From DATBHW01 sp035307385 (GTDB lineage Bacteria > Chloroflexota > Ktedonobacteria > Ktedonobacterales > DATBGS01), in assembly GCA_035307385.1 (NCBI GenBank), contig DATGID010000079.1, positions 62,001 to 126,000 of the forward strand: 64,000 nt of DNA, written 5' to 3'. The position numbers and the translations under genes are program-made. The notes beneath the pieces are model-generated. The model did no database searches and was not told the origin of the DNA. It worked only from the letters and a program-made list of their open reading frames with translations. Below are positions 1 to 7,484 of this stretch, piece after piece (position 1 is the stretch's first letter; every line of letters begins with the position of its first letter).

Positions 1-73
1 CACTGCTGCGGATGGCCTGGAGGTATCAGATGTCTTTCTCCATTGAGAGACTTGCGCATCCAGTATATGCGGG

Positions 74-1654
74 CTACGTGTCCGCCGTCAATTCTTCTGA
101 GGCTGCTGCGCGATAGAGTTGGCTTTGTAACTGCGCCAGCTCGGCTTCTTTGACGGCAAGCGCCGCCTGCAAGCGCCGCCGCTGATAGATCACCTCCAGC
201 GCGCGCACCAGCAGTACCGGCCCAAAGAGCACGAGCGCGGCAACCAATTGCACGGTGAATGGCCCGATCACGCCAGAGAGAGCCGCGCCATGGTTAATGA
301 AGATCAGGATAATGGGTGTCAGCAGTCCGCAGGTTGCCAGCACGGTGGTGCGTATCCAGAGCATCAGGCTGGTGTCCAGCGCGGCAAAAGGCACGAGCCA
401 GAGAATCATCCAGGGATGGAAATCGAGCGCGGCCAGCACAAAGAACCCGAAGGCCACGTCGTACCAGGTGACAACGAGAGGCGACGAAGCAGCGTGTTTG
501 TCAGCGGTTGACTGGAGCCTGGCGCGGCGCACAAAGCGATAAAGGATGCCCAGATACCAGACGCCAAAGCAGCAGGCGGCCACAATCTTGACGATTATAT
601 CGGCGAGCGGCTGGCTATAGAACGGCTGAAGAAAGCCATAGAGGATGGCGGGCAGCGAGATGGCGTATCGGTCGGCGGGCTGGAGCAGGCTGCCGAGCGT
701 TTGCACGCCCCCGAAGAGGAGGATTGGTCCGGTCAGCAGCGCCCCGGCCAGGATGACGCTGCCAGGCAGGGCAAGGAGCTTGCGCCAGGATGGGAAGCTG
801 CGCCAGAGGGCCACAAGGAGCAGCGGCAGGAAAATCAGCGCCAGCGCGTTGACCAGGGCGGCCAGGGCAAGCGCCGGTATGGCAAGCCAGCGTGGTCCGG
901 CGATCAGCAGATAGAGAGCCAGCAGCACGAAGAACAGCAAGATGCTGTCGTTGTGGCCGTTGCCCGCCGATTCGATCAGCAGCAGAGGATTCCAGCCCAT
1001 CAGCAGCAGCGCTTGCCAGCGGCGATGGGGCGCGATTCTGGAGGCGATCAGCCAGACGAGCCGCAAACAGCCCAGCACAAACAGGATGGGCATCATCTTT
1101 TCCAGCAGCACCAGCGCCAGCAGATTATTGCCCGCTAGCAGCGCTGGCCCCGCGCCGAGGAGGATGGCGAGCGGGCCATATGGCGCGGGGAGATTTTGCG
1201 CATCATCATAGGTGGCAAAGGGGTCGCCTGAAAAATGCGAGGCGGGAATCAACAGGGGGTTGGCTTGATGCGCGGTGAGGACTCGTATCTGCACGGCCTG
1301 ATTGATGCTGTCCAGCGAGGTGATGGGGTAGAGGTGCGCCAGAACCAGCATAGCCAGGATGGGGAACATGACGATCAACTGCGCGCTGCGTTCAGAGAGA
1401 CCCTCGTTGGAACTGGCGGCGCGGCGCATCATCCAGTAGGCGCTAAGGTAAAACGCGACAAGCAGCAGCATAAACAGGCCATACATCATGGCCGCCCCCG
1501 GCGCGTAGTGGCTCAGCGAGCCGATGTCGGCCAGTGGAAAGCGAATATCTTCCTCAAGCGGATAGTTGAGCGTGAGCAGCAAGAAGACGCTCAGCGAACC
1601 TGCGCCGCACAGCAAGAGCATGAGGGTGCGCAGTCTCCCGCGTTCCTGGCTCAT
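74..1654 (-). CDS. polytopic GT87/MptB-like mannosyltransferase
   Basis: About 526 residues with roughly ten or more hydrophobic segments. After the first helices there is a conserved-looking APYGPLAI loop and a later WNPLLLIESAGNGHNDS segment, typical of polyprenol-phosphate-mannose-dependent membrane glycosyltransferases (GT-C fold, GT87/MptB-like). It would transfer a sugar from a lipid carrier to an envelope glycan on the outer face of the membrane. The C-terminus is a short charged helix. I chose the ATG at 1654 because AAAGG lies just upstream; an ATG at 1678 and a TTG at 1723 are alternatives. The gene is transcribed alone, divergent from the peroxiredoxin. The family call is from motif memory, and substrate and product are unknown. 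Confidence 0.6.
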   Translation of the reverse strand: MSQERGRLRTLMLLLCGAGSLSVFLLLTLNYPLEEDIRFPLADIGSLSHYAPGAAMMYGLFMLLLVAFYLSAYWMMRRAASSNEGLSERSAQLIVMFPILAMLVLAHLYPITSLDSINQAVQIRVLTAHQANPLLIPASHFSGDPFATYDDAQNLPAPYGPLAILLGAGPALLAGNNLLALVLLEKMMPILFVLGCLRLVWLIASRIAPHRRWQALLLMGWNPLLLIESAGNGHNDSILLFFVLLALYLLIAGPRWLAIPALALAALVNALALIFLPLLLVALWRSFPSWRKLLALPGSVILAGALLTGPILLFGGVQTLGSLLQPADRYAISLPAILYGFLQPFYSQPLADIIVKIVAACCFGVWYLGILYRFVRRARLQSTADKHAASSPLVVTWYDVAFGFFVLAALDFHPWMILWLVPFAALDTSLMLWIRTTVLATCGLLTPIILIFINHGAALSGVIGPFTVQLVAALVLFGPVLLVRALEVIYQRRRLQAALAVKEAELAQLQSQLYRAAASEELTADT

Positions 1655-1819
1655 TGTTGACCTTTGCACATGCACCATGAATCTCTGCCTGTTGGAATCC
1701 TTTGCCGGGAGGGTGCCCCGCAAAGCGCTCGCCCTGCCAGAAGAGCATACGCTGCTCCGCTACAAAGCGGCACGGTTCAGCCTAGCGCAAAGAAGCGGCG
1801 CTGTCAATGCAGCACTTCT

Positions 1820-1849
1820 TTGACTTTGTCGCTCGGCCAATGCTACAAT
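1820..1849 (+). promoter_or_regulatory. promoter for the peroxiredoxin gene
   Basis: TTGACT (1820-1825), an 18-nt spacer and TACAAT (1844-1849), with an extended TG one base before the -10 box. The predicted start is near 1857, leaving a leader of about 120 nt with a CAGGAG/CTCCTG hairpin. I do not recognise the leader as a known riboswitch. Confidence 0.6.
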
Positions 1850-1977
1850 TTCTGAAGGATAAGCCCTCAGGAGAGGCGCAGCTCCTGCAACGCATCCCCG
1901 GGTGGGAAGCGAAGAAGCTTTTCTGATTTGAGGCGCGGGCATCCTCACGCGGGGTGCGGCGCTCACGGAGGTTCTGT

Positions 1978-2463
1978 ATGAGTTCCCCAAGCCTTGCCGA
2001 AACGCCAACATTGAAGGTTGGTGATCTGGCCCCGGATTTTACCTTGACGAGCGCCAGCGGCGAAAAAGTGACGCTGAGCGACTATCGCGGCAAAAAGAAT
2101 GTCGTGCTGGCCTTCTTCCCGTTTGCCTTCAGCGGCACCTGCTCGGCGCAGATGCCATCCTATGAGGCCGAACTAGAGCGCTTCAACAGCTATGACACGC
2201 AGGTCATTGGCGTCAGCGCCGATGCTCGCCATGCCCTGAATGCCTGGGCCAAGCAGTATCAGATGACGTTCCCACTGCTCTCGGATTTCTATCCACATGG
2301 CGCGGTGGCGAAGCAGTATGGCGTGCTGCACGAGTTGGGCATGCCGGAGCGCGCCCTCTTTGTCATCGATAAAGAAGGCAAGCTGCGTTGGATTCATGTG
2401 CATCGCCCCATTGGCGAGGCTCCCGATAACGAAGAACTGTTTGATGTGCTGCGCAAGCTCTAA
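1978..2463 (+). CDS. 1-Cys peroxiredoxin (AhpE/Bcp-like)
   Basis: 161 residues, thioredoxin fold. The active-site motif PFAFSGTC puts the peroxidatic cysteine at residue 55 in the Prx pattern PxxxS/TxxC. No other cysteine is present, so this is a 1-Cys enzyme that would need an outside thiol for recycling. It reduces peroxides in the cytoplasm. The start is the ATG with GGAGG at 1967-1971; an in-frame start at 1954 lacks such a site. It has its own promoter (1820) and an intrinsic terminator (2483), so it is probably monocistronic. Confidence 0.9.
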   Translation: MSSPSLAETPTLKVGDLAPDFTLTSASGEKVTLSDYRGKKNVVLAFFPFAFSGTCSAQMPSYEAELERFNSYDTQVIGVSADARHALNAWAKQYQMTFPLLSDFYPHGAVAKQYGVLHELGMPERALFVIDKEGKLRWIHVHRPIGEAPDNEELFDVLRKL

Positions 2464-2482
2464 GCGCTGCGCGCCAACCCCG

Positions 2483-2520
2483 GAGCGGACAGAGAACCTG
2501 TCCGCTCGTTGCTTTTTTTC
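2483..2520 (+). terminator. intrinsic terminator after the peroxiredoxin
   Basis: A perfect 10-bp stem, GAGCGGACAG (2483-2492) with CTGTCCGCTC (2498-2507), a 5-nt loop and a run of seven T at 2513-2519. The next gene starts 13 nt later, so it may be partly read through. Confidence 0.85.
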
Positions 2521-2532
2521 AGGTGAACTGTT

Positions 2533-3258
2533 ATGGCAATGTCGCGCCGCTGCATTCCCTATACGCCGCGCAGGCTTGAGTTACGCGAAAGCACATTTGC
2601 GCTGGTGACGACGGCTGGCGTCCATCTCCGCGCGCAAGCGCCCTTTCCACTGGATGGCGATAATAGCTGGCGAGAGGTTCCCGGCGATGTGGAAAGCAGC
2701 CAGTTGATGGTGACCCACGAACATTACGATCATCGCCACGCCGATCAGGACATCAACTGCGTCTTTCCCATTGACCGGCTGCGCGAACTGGCCGCGTCAG
2801 GGGTCATCAAGGGCGTAGGCAATCTGCATCTGGGGTTCATGGGCTATACCCAATTGCTCAAGGATTTCTATGAACGGGTCGCGCCGGAGATGGCCCGATT
2901 GATCGAACATTCACAGGCAGATGCCGTGCTGCTGACGGCAGGCTGTCCCCTTTGCCATAGAACTGTGGTCGGCATCCAACGCGAGATAGAGATGCTGGGC
3001 ATTCCCACCGTGCTGATTACGCTGGTGCCGGAGAACTCGCGCCAGATGGGGCCATCGCGCGCCATCCATCCCGTGGACTTTACGCTGGGCGACTGTACTG
3101 GTGGGCCGTTCCAAAAGGACTTGCAGCGCAAAGTTGTGCTGGATGCGCTCAAGCGCTGGGAAGAACGCATCGAAGCGGGCGTGATCTGGGACATCGAGTA
3201 CCCCGAGTATCAGCGCGACCCGGCGATTGAGGGCACAGGCGAGATTATGCGGGAGTAG
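2533..3258 (+). CDS. GrdB-like reductase-family protein, cysteine version
   Basis: 241 residues that look like the glycine/sarcosine/betaine/proline reductase component B family (PF07355-like). The N-terminal part carries THEHYDH; the centre has the signature region in which a thiol site precedes GIPTVLIT. Where family members may use selenocysteine, this protein has TAGCPLCHR, a CxxC, and no in-frame TGA is seen. In non-clostridial genomes such homologues have no proven activity. AGGTG lies just before the ATG. The gene follows the peroxiredoxin in the same direction after a terminator and converges on the MFS gene. The family call is moderately sure; the function is not. Confidence 0.6.
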   Translation: MAMSRRCIPYTPRRLELRESTFALVTTAGVHLRAQAPFPLDGDNSWREVPGDVESSQLMVTHEHYDHRHADQDINCVFPIDRLRELAASGVIKGVGNLHLGFMGYTQLLKDFYERVAPEMARLIEHSQADAVLLTAGCPLCHRTVVGIQREIEMLGIPTVLITLVPENSRQMGPSRAIHPVDFTLGDCTGGPFQKDLQRKVVLDALKRWEERIEAGVIWDIEYPEYQRDPAIEGTGEIMRE

Positions 3259-3286
3259 GGTCTCTTCTGAAGGAGAAGTGCATTCG

Positions 3287-4507
3287 TCACTCCGGCGCAG
3301 GTTCTTCCGAAGGAGCCTGACGGAAGATGGCCCACAGTGTCAGATCATAAGCGGTTTTGATCGAGCCAGCAATCACCAGTGGCAAGCCCAGCAGCAGCCC
3401 TGGCCCCTGTAACAGCATGCCCGCGAAGATCGGGCTGGTGGCAGACCCGGCACTGCGCGCTAGCGCTGTAACACTTGCCGTAGCAGTACGTGCTTCCGGC
3501 TCCACGAGGGCCATTGTATAAGCCTGGCGGGTTGGAACATCCATCTGCGAGAGCGCCTGCCGAAGCAGCAAAAGCAGGGCTGCCAGTGGAAAGGTGGGCA
3601 TGAGTGCGACCAGAGCCAGCAGAATGTTCGACGGCAGGTGAGTGAAGACCATGGTGTTGAGCAGGCCAAAACGCCGTGCGAGTCGTGCAGCCGCTAGAAA
3701 TGAGAACGCTGAGCAGATAGTGGCTCCGAAGAACAGCGCGGCCAAAAGGGCCAGGGAAACGCCAAAGCGTAAATGAAAGAAGAGGGCCAATAAACTCTGG
3801 ACTACTAACCCCCCAGCCAGCGCATCCATGCAAAAAAGCCCGGATAAGCGCAGCACCATGCCCCGCGCCCTGCCCAAAGGCGGCATCAGTTGACGCCAGC
3901 GGCTTCCACTCTGCTGATCGGCCTTGTAGGTGGCCTCTATACCGGGCGAGAGACAGAGTGCCAGGAGGGTTACAACCAGCGCCAGGGCCGCATAAACGCC
4001 GAACATCAGGCGAATGCCGGTAGCGATGGGCAGTCCGCTGCGTGCCAGGAGATCAGGTAGGGCCGCAGCCAGCGCCCCAAGTGCTCCGGCCAATGTAGCA
4101 ATAAGATTGTAGCGCGCGAAGAGGTCGGTGCGCTCCTCAGGCGTGCTTATCTGGGCAAGCATGGCTTGCTCGATCGGCAGAAAAGGTGCCGTCTCAGATG
4201 CACTGGTGCCGAGCGTTCCGAAGAACGCTGTAATCAGCAGCACTGGATACAGGTTTATCAACCCGAAGACACACCCCGTTGCGGTCATGAGCAAGGCCAG
4301 AACAAAGATGGTTCGTCTGCGACCCCACCGATCAGCAAAAACGCCAATCACATAAGTCGTGAAGAAGTCGCCCACCAGTGAGATGGTGATGAGAGCGCCG
4401 ATGGCAACAGGCGACAAGCCCACCGTACTTAAGGCCGCGCCCAAGAGTACGGCGAGCAATCCATAGCCAAACGAACGCAACCCTCGCATTCCCAGGATCA
4501 GCCACAT
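3287..4507 (-). CDS. MFS transporter
   Basis: About 406 residues with twelve predicted membrane helices. The loop between helices 2 and 3 carries the MFS signature GVFADRWGRRR. It is the last gene of an apparent ogt-chrB-MFS transcription unit, 71 nt after chrB. The placement next to a chromate-resistance-type ChrB domain suggests export of a toxic anion or drug, but nothing in the sequence fixes the substrate. The start is uncertain: the reading frame is open back to 4666, but that would overlap chrB and give an unrelated hydrophilic N-terminus, so I use the ATG at 4507, directly before the first helix. Confidence 0.75.
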   Translation of the reverse strand: MWLILGMRGLRSFGYGLLAVLLGAALSTVGLSPVAIGALITISLVGDFFTTYVIGVFADRWGRRRTIFVLALLMTATGCVFGLINLYPVLLITAFFGTLGTSASETAPFLPIEQAMLAQISTPEERTDLFARYNLIATLAGALGALAAALPDLLARSGLPIATGIRLMFGVYAALALVVTLLALCLSPGIEATYKADQQSGSRWRQLMPPLGRARGMVLRLSGLFCMDALAGGLVVQSLLALFFHLRFGVSLALLAALFFGATICSAFSFLAAARLARRFGLLNTMVFTHLPSNILLALVALMPTFPLAALLLLLRQALSQMDVPTRQAYTMALVEPEARTATASVTALARSAGSATSPIFAGMLLQGPGLLLGLPLVIAGSIKTAYDLTLWAIFRQAPSEEPAPE

Positions 4508-4578
4508 ATCGACATGGTGTGCATGCTTGCCACCTGCGAATCTCCCTGATCTTGCCTGGTTGGTTCCCTGATGCAATC

Positions 4579-5079
4579 TCAAGGATTCTGGTGCCTTCCC
4601 TCCTGCTGGGCAGGGTATGTTTTGAACGCGCCATCGGGCCGCCCCTGGCGAATCATCTCCTGGCAATATGCATAGAGGGCGTCATATACGATCCATTCTG
4701 CGGTGTTCTGTTCATGATCGTCTTTATAGCCCAGGTGCCGGAAGCCCTCAGCAATGGCCGCCAGCCCCGCGCCTTCCGGCTGGCGCCAGAGCGTGTTATC
4801 GGTATCCGCCCCATTGACGATCTTGCCCAGCAGCACCAGGGCCGGATCACTGGTCAGGTGGTATTTCTTGAGGATCGCCTCGAAAGAGCATTCTTTGCCC
4901 TGATGCCCCAGTTCGACCCCCTGCACGTCATAAGGAGTCGCGTCTTCGCGGGCAGCGACCCCCATGACCTGATCGTTTGGTACGAACAGAAACTCAGCGT
5001 CTTTGTCCACAAACTTTTTGATGAGCCAGGGACAGGCCACGCGGTCCACCTTGACATGCTCACGAGTCACCCACTTCAT
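4579..5079 (-). CDS. ChrB-domain protein (chromate resistance type)
   Basis: 166 residues covering the ChrB C-terminal domain: it begins MKWVTREHVKVDRVACPWLI, has the usual DPA(L)VLLGKIV segment, and ends shortly after the domain. Full-length ChrB regulators carry an extra N-terminal helix-turn-helix domain, which is missing, so this is the stand-alone form. Stand-alone ChrB-domain proteins often sit beside ChrA or MFS transporters; here an MFS gene follows and no chrA is present. AAAGGAG precedes the chosen ATG; the in-frame start at 5103 would overlap ogt. Its role in chromate resistance is by homology only. Confidence 0.75.
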   Translation of the reverse strand: MKWVTREHVKVDRVACPWLIKKFVDKDAEFLFVPNDQVMGVAAREDATPYDVQGVELGHQGKECSFEAILKKYHLTSDPALVLLGKIVNGADTDNTLWRQPEGAGLAAIAEGFRHLGYKDDHEQNTAEWIVYDALYAYCQEMIRQGRPDGAFKTYPAQQEGRHQNP

Positions 5080-5096
5080 TGGCTGCTTCTCCTTTG

Positions 5097-5678
5097 TTAA
5101 CACATCGCTCTTTCATGGCTGCCTTTTTCTAGTGCCAGCAGTCGGCGCTTGACCTCCAGGCCGCCTCCGTATTTGATCAGGCTGCCGTTCGCGCCAATCA
5201 GACGATGGCAGGGGATGATGATGGGCAGGGGATTAGCTCCGTTGGCGGCTCCAACGGCGCGCACTGCTGCGGGTCGCCCGATGGTCTGGGCAATCGTACC
5301 ATAGGTGCGCGTTTCGCCGTAGGGCACGGCAGCCACGGCCTCCCAGACTAGCCGCTGAAAGGGGGTGCCGCGTAGATCGAGCGCCATGCTAAAAGCGCGC
5401 CCTTCGCCAGCGAAATAGGCGGCAAGTTCCGCCAATGCCTGTGCTTGATACACTTTGTCTTCACTGAGGATGACTGGCCCCACCACCCGCCGCACATAGG
5501 CTTCTGCCACGCTGCGCGGCTCGTTGGGCAGTGCCAGCTTGACCAGACCCCGCTTGGTGCTGAACAGGTGCAGCGGGCCAATTGGCGTCTGGCTGAGCGC
5601 GTAATAGATAGTCGTCGTCGCTGCCGCAGATGCCAATTGTCTAGCCTTGCCGTGATCAGTTACGTCAGCGTGTAGCAT
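5097..5678 (-). CDS. ogt: methylated-DNA-protein-cysteine methyltransferase
   Basis: 193 residues. The suicide-repair active site IPCHRLIG puts the acceptor cysteine at residue 157; the DNA-binding segment TPFQRLVWEA and YGETRTYG lie upstream of it as expected. The protein removes alkyl groups from O6-alkylguanine by irreversible transfer to the cysteine. The N-terminal domain is short, as in Ogt/MGMT without an Ada domain. AAAAGGGG precedes the ATG. The gene leads a unit with the ChrB-domain protein 17 nt behind and then the MFS transporter, which suggests a shared response to mutagenic or metal stress. Confidence 0.9.
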   Translation of the reverse strand: MLHADVTDHGKARQLASAAATTTIYYALSQTPIGPLHLFSTKRGLVKLALPNEPRSVAEAYVRRVVGPVILSEDKVYQAQALAELAAYFAGEGRAFSMALDLRGTPFQRLVWEAVAAVPYGETRTYGTIAQTIGRPAAVRAVGAANGANPLPIIIPCHRLIGANGSLIKYGGGLEVKRRLLALEKGSHERAMC

Positions 5679-6015
5679 CTTTTTCCCCTTTTCTTCAGTT
5701 GCCAGTATCTGCTGGCTCTATATGCTGCCCCGCAAAGTGACCACGCGTTCAGATAAAAACGTTTTTGGGAAGGACATCACCCCGTACACAGTGTAGACGC
5801 TGTAGACGCTTATCGCTCTCAACATATCAAAGGGGCTAGAAGAAGCATAATATGTAGTGTATCACTGTTTACGCATAGTTGAGTGCTATAATGGGGAAAC
5901 TTTTGTTGTGCCCATGATGGCGCGAGTTGTGCGTCTAGCCGTAGGAACAGACGCGGGCATCCATAGAAACCGGCTGAAATCAGCCGAGAGCCTTTTGCAA
6001 GGAAACGAGTGACTG
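5679..6015. other. divergent intergenic region and larC leader
   Basis: 337 bases between ogt (-) and larC (+). They hold a direct repeat TGTAGACGC near 5791-5810, a candidate larC promoter (TATAAT at 5887-5892 with a poor -35 near 5866), and a leader of about 120 nt with two hairpins: GCGTCT/AGACGC and CGGCTG-AAAT-CAGCCG at about 5972-5988. I see no match to a riboswitch class I know. Confidence 0.45.
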
Positions 6016-7215
6016 ATGCCGCTGGCGTATCTTGACTGTTTTTCGGGGATGAGCGGCGATATGCTGCTGGGGGCGCTGCTGGACGCCGGGCTATCGTTCG
6101 AGCGCTTGCAGGCCAGGCTGGCAGAGCTGCGCCTGGAGGGCTATCGGCTGGCGCTGGAACCCTACGCGGATAAGGGTATTCGCGGCAAGCGCTTTACGGT
6201 CCATGTCACGGACACCCCCCAGCCGGAGCGCCATCTCAGCGAGATTCAGCAGATCATCCAGGCCAGCCAACTGCCGCAGGCGGTTCAGCAGCGCGCGCTG
6301 GCGGTGTTTCAGGCGCTGGCAGAGGCCGAGGCGCACGTGCATGGCGTTTCCGTGGAGGCTGTCCATTTCCACGAGGTCGGCGCGGTGGATGCGCTGGTGG
6401 ATATTGTCGGCGCGGTCATCGGTTTCGAGGAGCTTGGGGTTGATCGCGTCTATGCTTCCCCACTGCCATTGACGACAGGCCAGGTGCAGACGGCGCATGG
6501 CCTCTTGCCTGTCCCAACGCCCGCGACGCTGGAACTTTTGCGCCGGGTGGGCGCTCCCTGGACGCCGCGCGCCGCCGAAGGCGAACTGGTGACGCCAACG
6601 GCGGCGGCTCTCCTGGCGACGTTTGCGCACTTTGAAACGCCCGCGATGGTCATTCGCCAGGTGGGCTATGGCTTTGGCCGCAAGCAGGTGCCCTGGGCGA
6701 ATTGCCTACGGCTCTGCCTGGGTGAGCCTGCGGAAGCCAGCGGCGGCGAGACCGATGAGGTGATGGTCATAGAAACCAACCTGGATAATCTGAGCGGCGA
6801 GGTGCTGGGTGATCTGATGGAGCGGCTGTTCCAGGCAGGCGCGCTGGATGTGACCTATACCCCCATGCAGATGAAAAAGAACCGCCCGGCGACACAGATC
6901 AGCGTGATTGCGCCGCTCGATCTGGCCGAGCAGCTAGCCATGCTCTTGCTGCGCGAGACGACGACGCTGGGCGTGCGCCAGAGCCGCTGGCAGCGCCTGA
7001 AGGCCGTGCGTCGCATAGAGTCTGTGGAGACGCCGCTGGGAACGGTGCGCGTGAAGCTAAAACTGCTGGAAGGGCGTGTAGTGAGTATGGCCCCCGAATA
7101 TGAGGATTGCCGCTGCCTGGCCGAAGCGTCTTCGCTGCCGCTGCGCGAGGTCTATGAACGTCTCGACTCGTTTTTGCGCGACTTCTTTGCGCACCAAACC
7201 AGAGAGATCGGCTGA
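6016..7215 (+). CDS. larC: nickel-pincer cofactor biosynthesis protein LarC
   Basis: 399 residues, the DUF111 family. It opens MPLAYLDCFSGMSGDM, the diagnostic LarC start, and has the HFHEVGAVDALVDIVG box in the first half and the metal-binding C-terminal domain. LarC inserts nickel into the pyridinium thiocarboxylate mononucleotide in a CTP-dependent step, completing the cofactor of lactate racemase and related enzymes. In some bacteria the gene is split into larC1/larC2 joined by frameshifting; here it is one continuous frame. No larA, larB or larE is in the window, so they must lie elsewhere or the product serves another racemase-like enzyme. Confidence 0.9.
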   Translation: MPLAYLDCFSGMSGDMLLGALLDAGLSFERLQARLAELRLEGYRLALEPYADKGIRGKRFTVHVTDTPQPERHLSEIQQIIQASQLPQAVQQRALAVFQALAEAEAHVHGVSVEAVHFHEVGAVDALVDIVGAVIGFEELGVDRVYASPLPLTTGQVQTAHGLLPVPTPATLELLRRVGAPWTPRAAEGELVTPTAAALLATFAHFETPAMVIRQVGYGFGRKQVPWANCLRLCLGEPAEASGGETDEVMVIETNLDNLSGEVLGDLMERLFQAGALDVTYTPMQMKKNRPATQISVIAPLDLAEQLAMLLLRETTTLGVRQSRWQRLKAVRRIESVETPLGTVRVKLKLLEGRVVSMAPEYEDCRCLAEASSLPLREVYERLDSFLRDFFAHQTREIG

Positions 7216-7339
7216 GCCATAAAGTGATGGCTGGCAATTTGCAACAAAGGGACTGGTCAGGCGAATGCTCTCAGCAGACGAAAAAGTCATCTTGGGGTGT
7301 TGTTCTCAGTGTAGATCACGTTGCGAGACATCCAAGTGC

Positions 7340-7368
7340 TTGTTGGAGATGCAGACCCGTCCTATAAT
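7340..7368 (+). promoter_or_regulatory. promoter for dxs
   Basis: TTGTTG (7340-7345), a 17-nt spacer and a perfect TATAAT (7363-7368). The start would be near 7375, giving a leader of about 110 nt before dxs. The leader does not show the conserved blocks of a TPP riboswitch. Confidence 0.65.
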
Positions 7369-7484
7369 GATGGGTGATGCAAGAATACAGATACACCCGA
7401 ACCGGCCAGGTGAGCCGCATCTTTCCGACTCCAGGCGCAGCCCCCTTGGGGAGTTTACCAAACGGAATCATCTAAAGGAGCGTT

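Noticed and set aside
2935..2965. Possible selenocysteine codon in the GrdB-like gene
   Set aside because: The position is occupied by cysteine codons (TGT, TGC) and no in-frame TGA or SECIS-like hairpin follows.
7376..7484. TPP riboswitch before dxs
   Set aside because: The conserved TPP blocks (CTGAGA, ACCTGA-like) are not seen.
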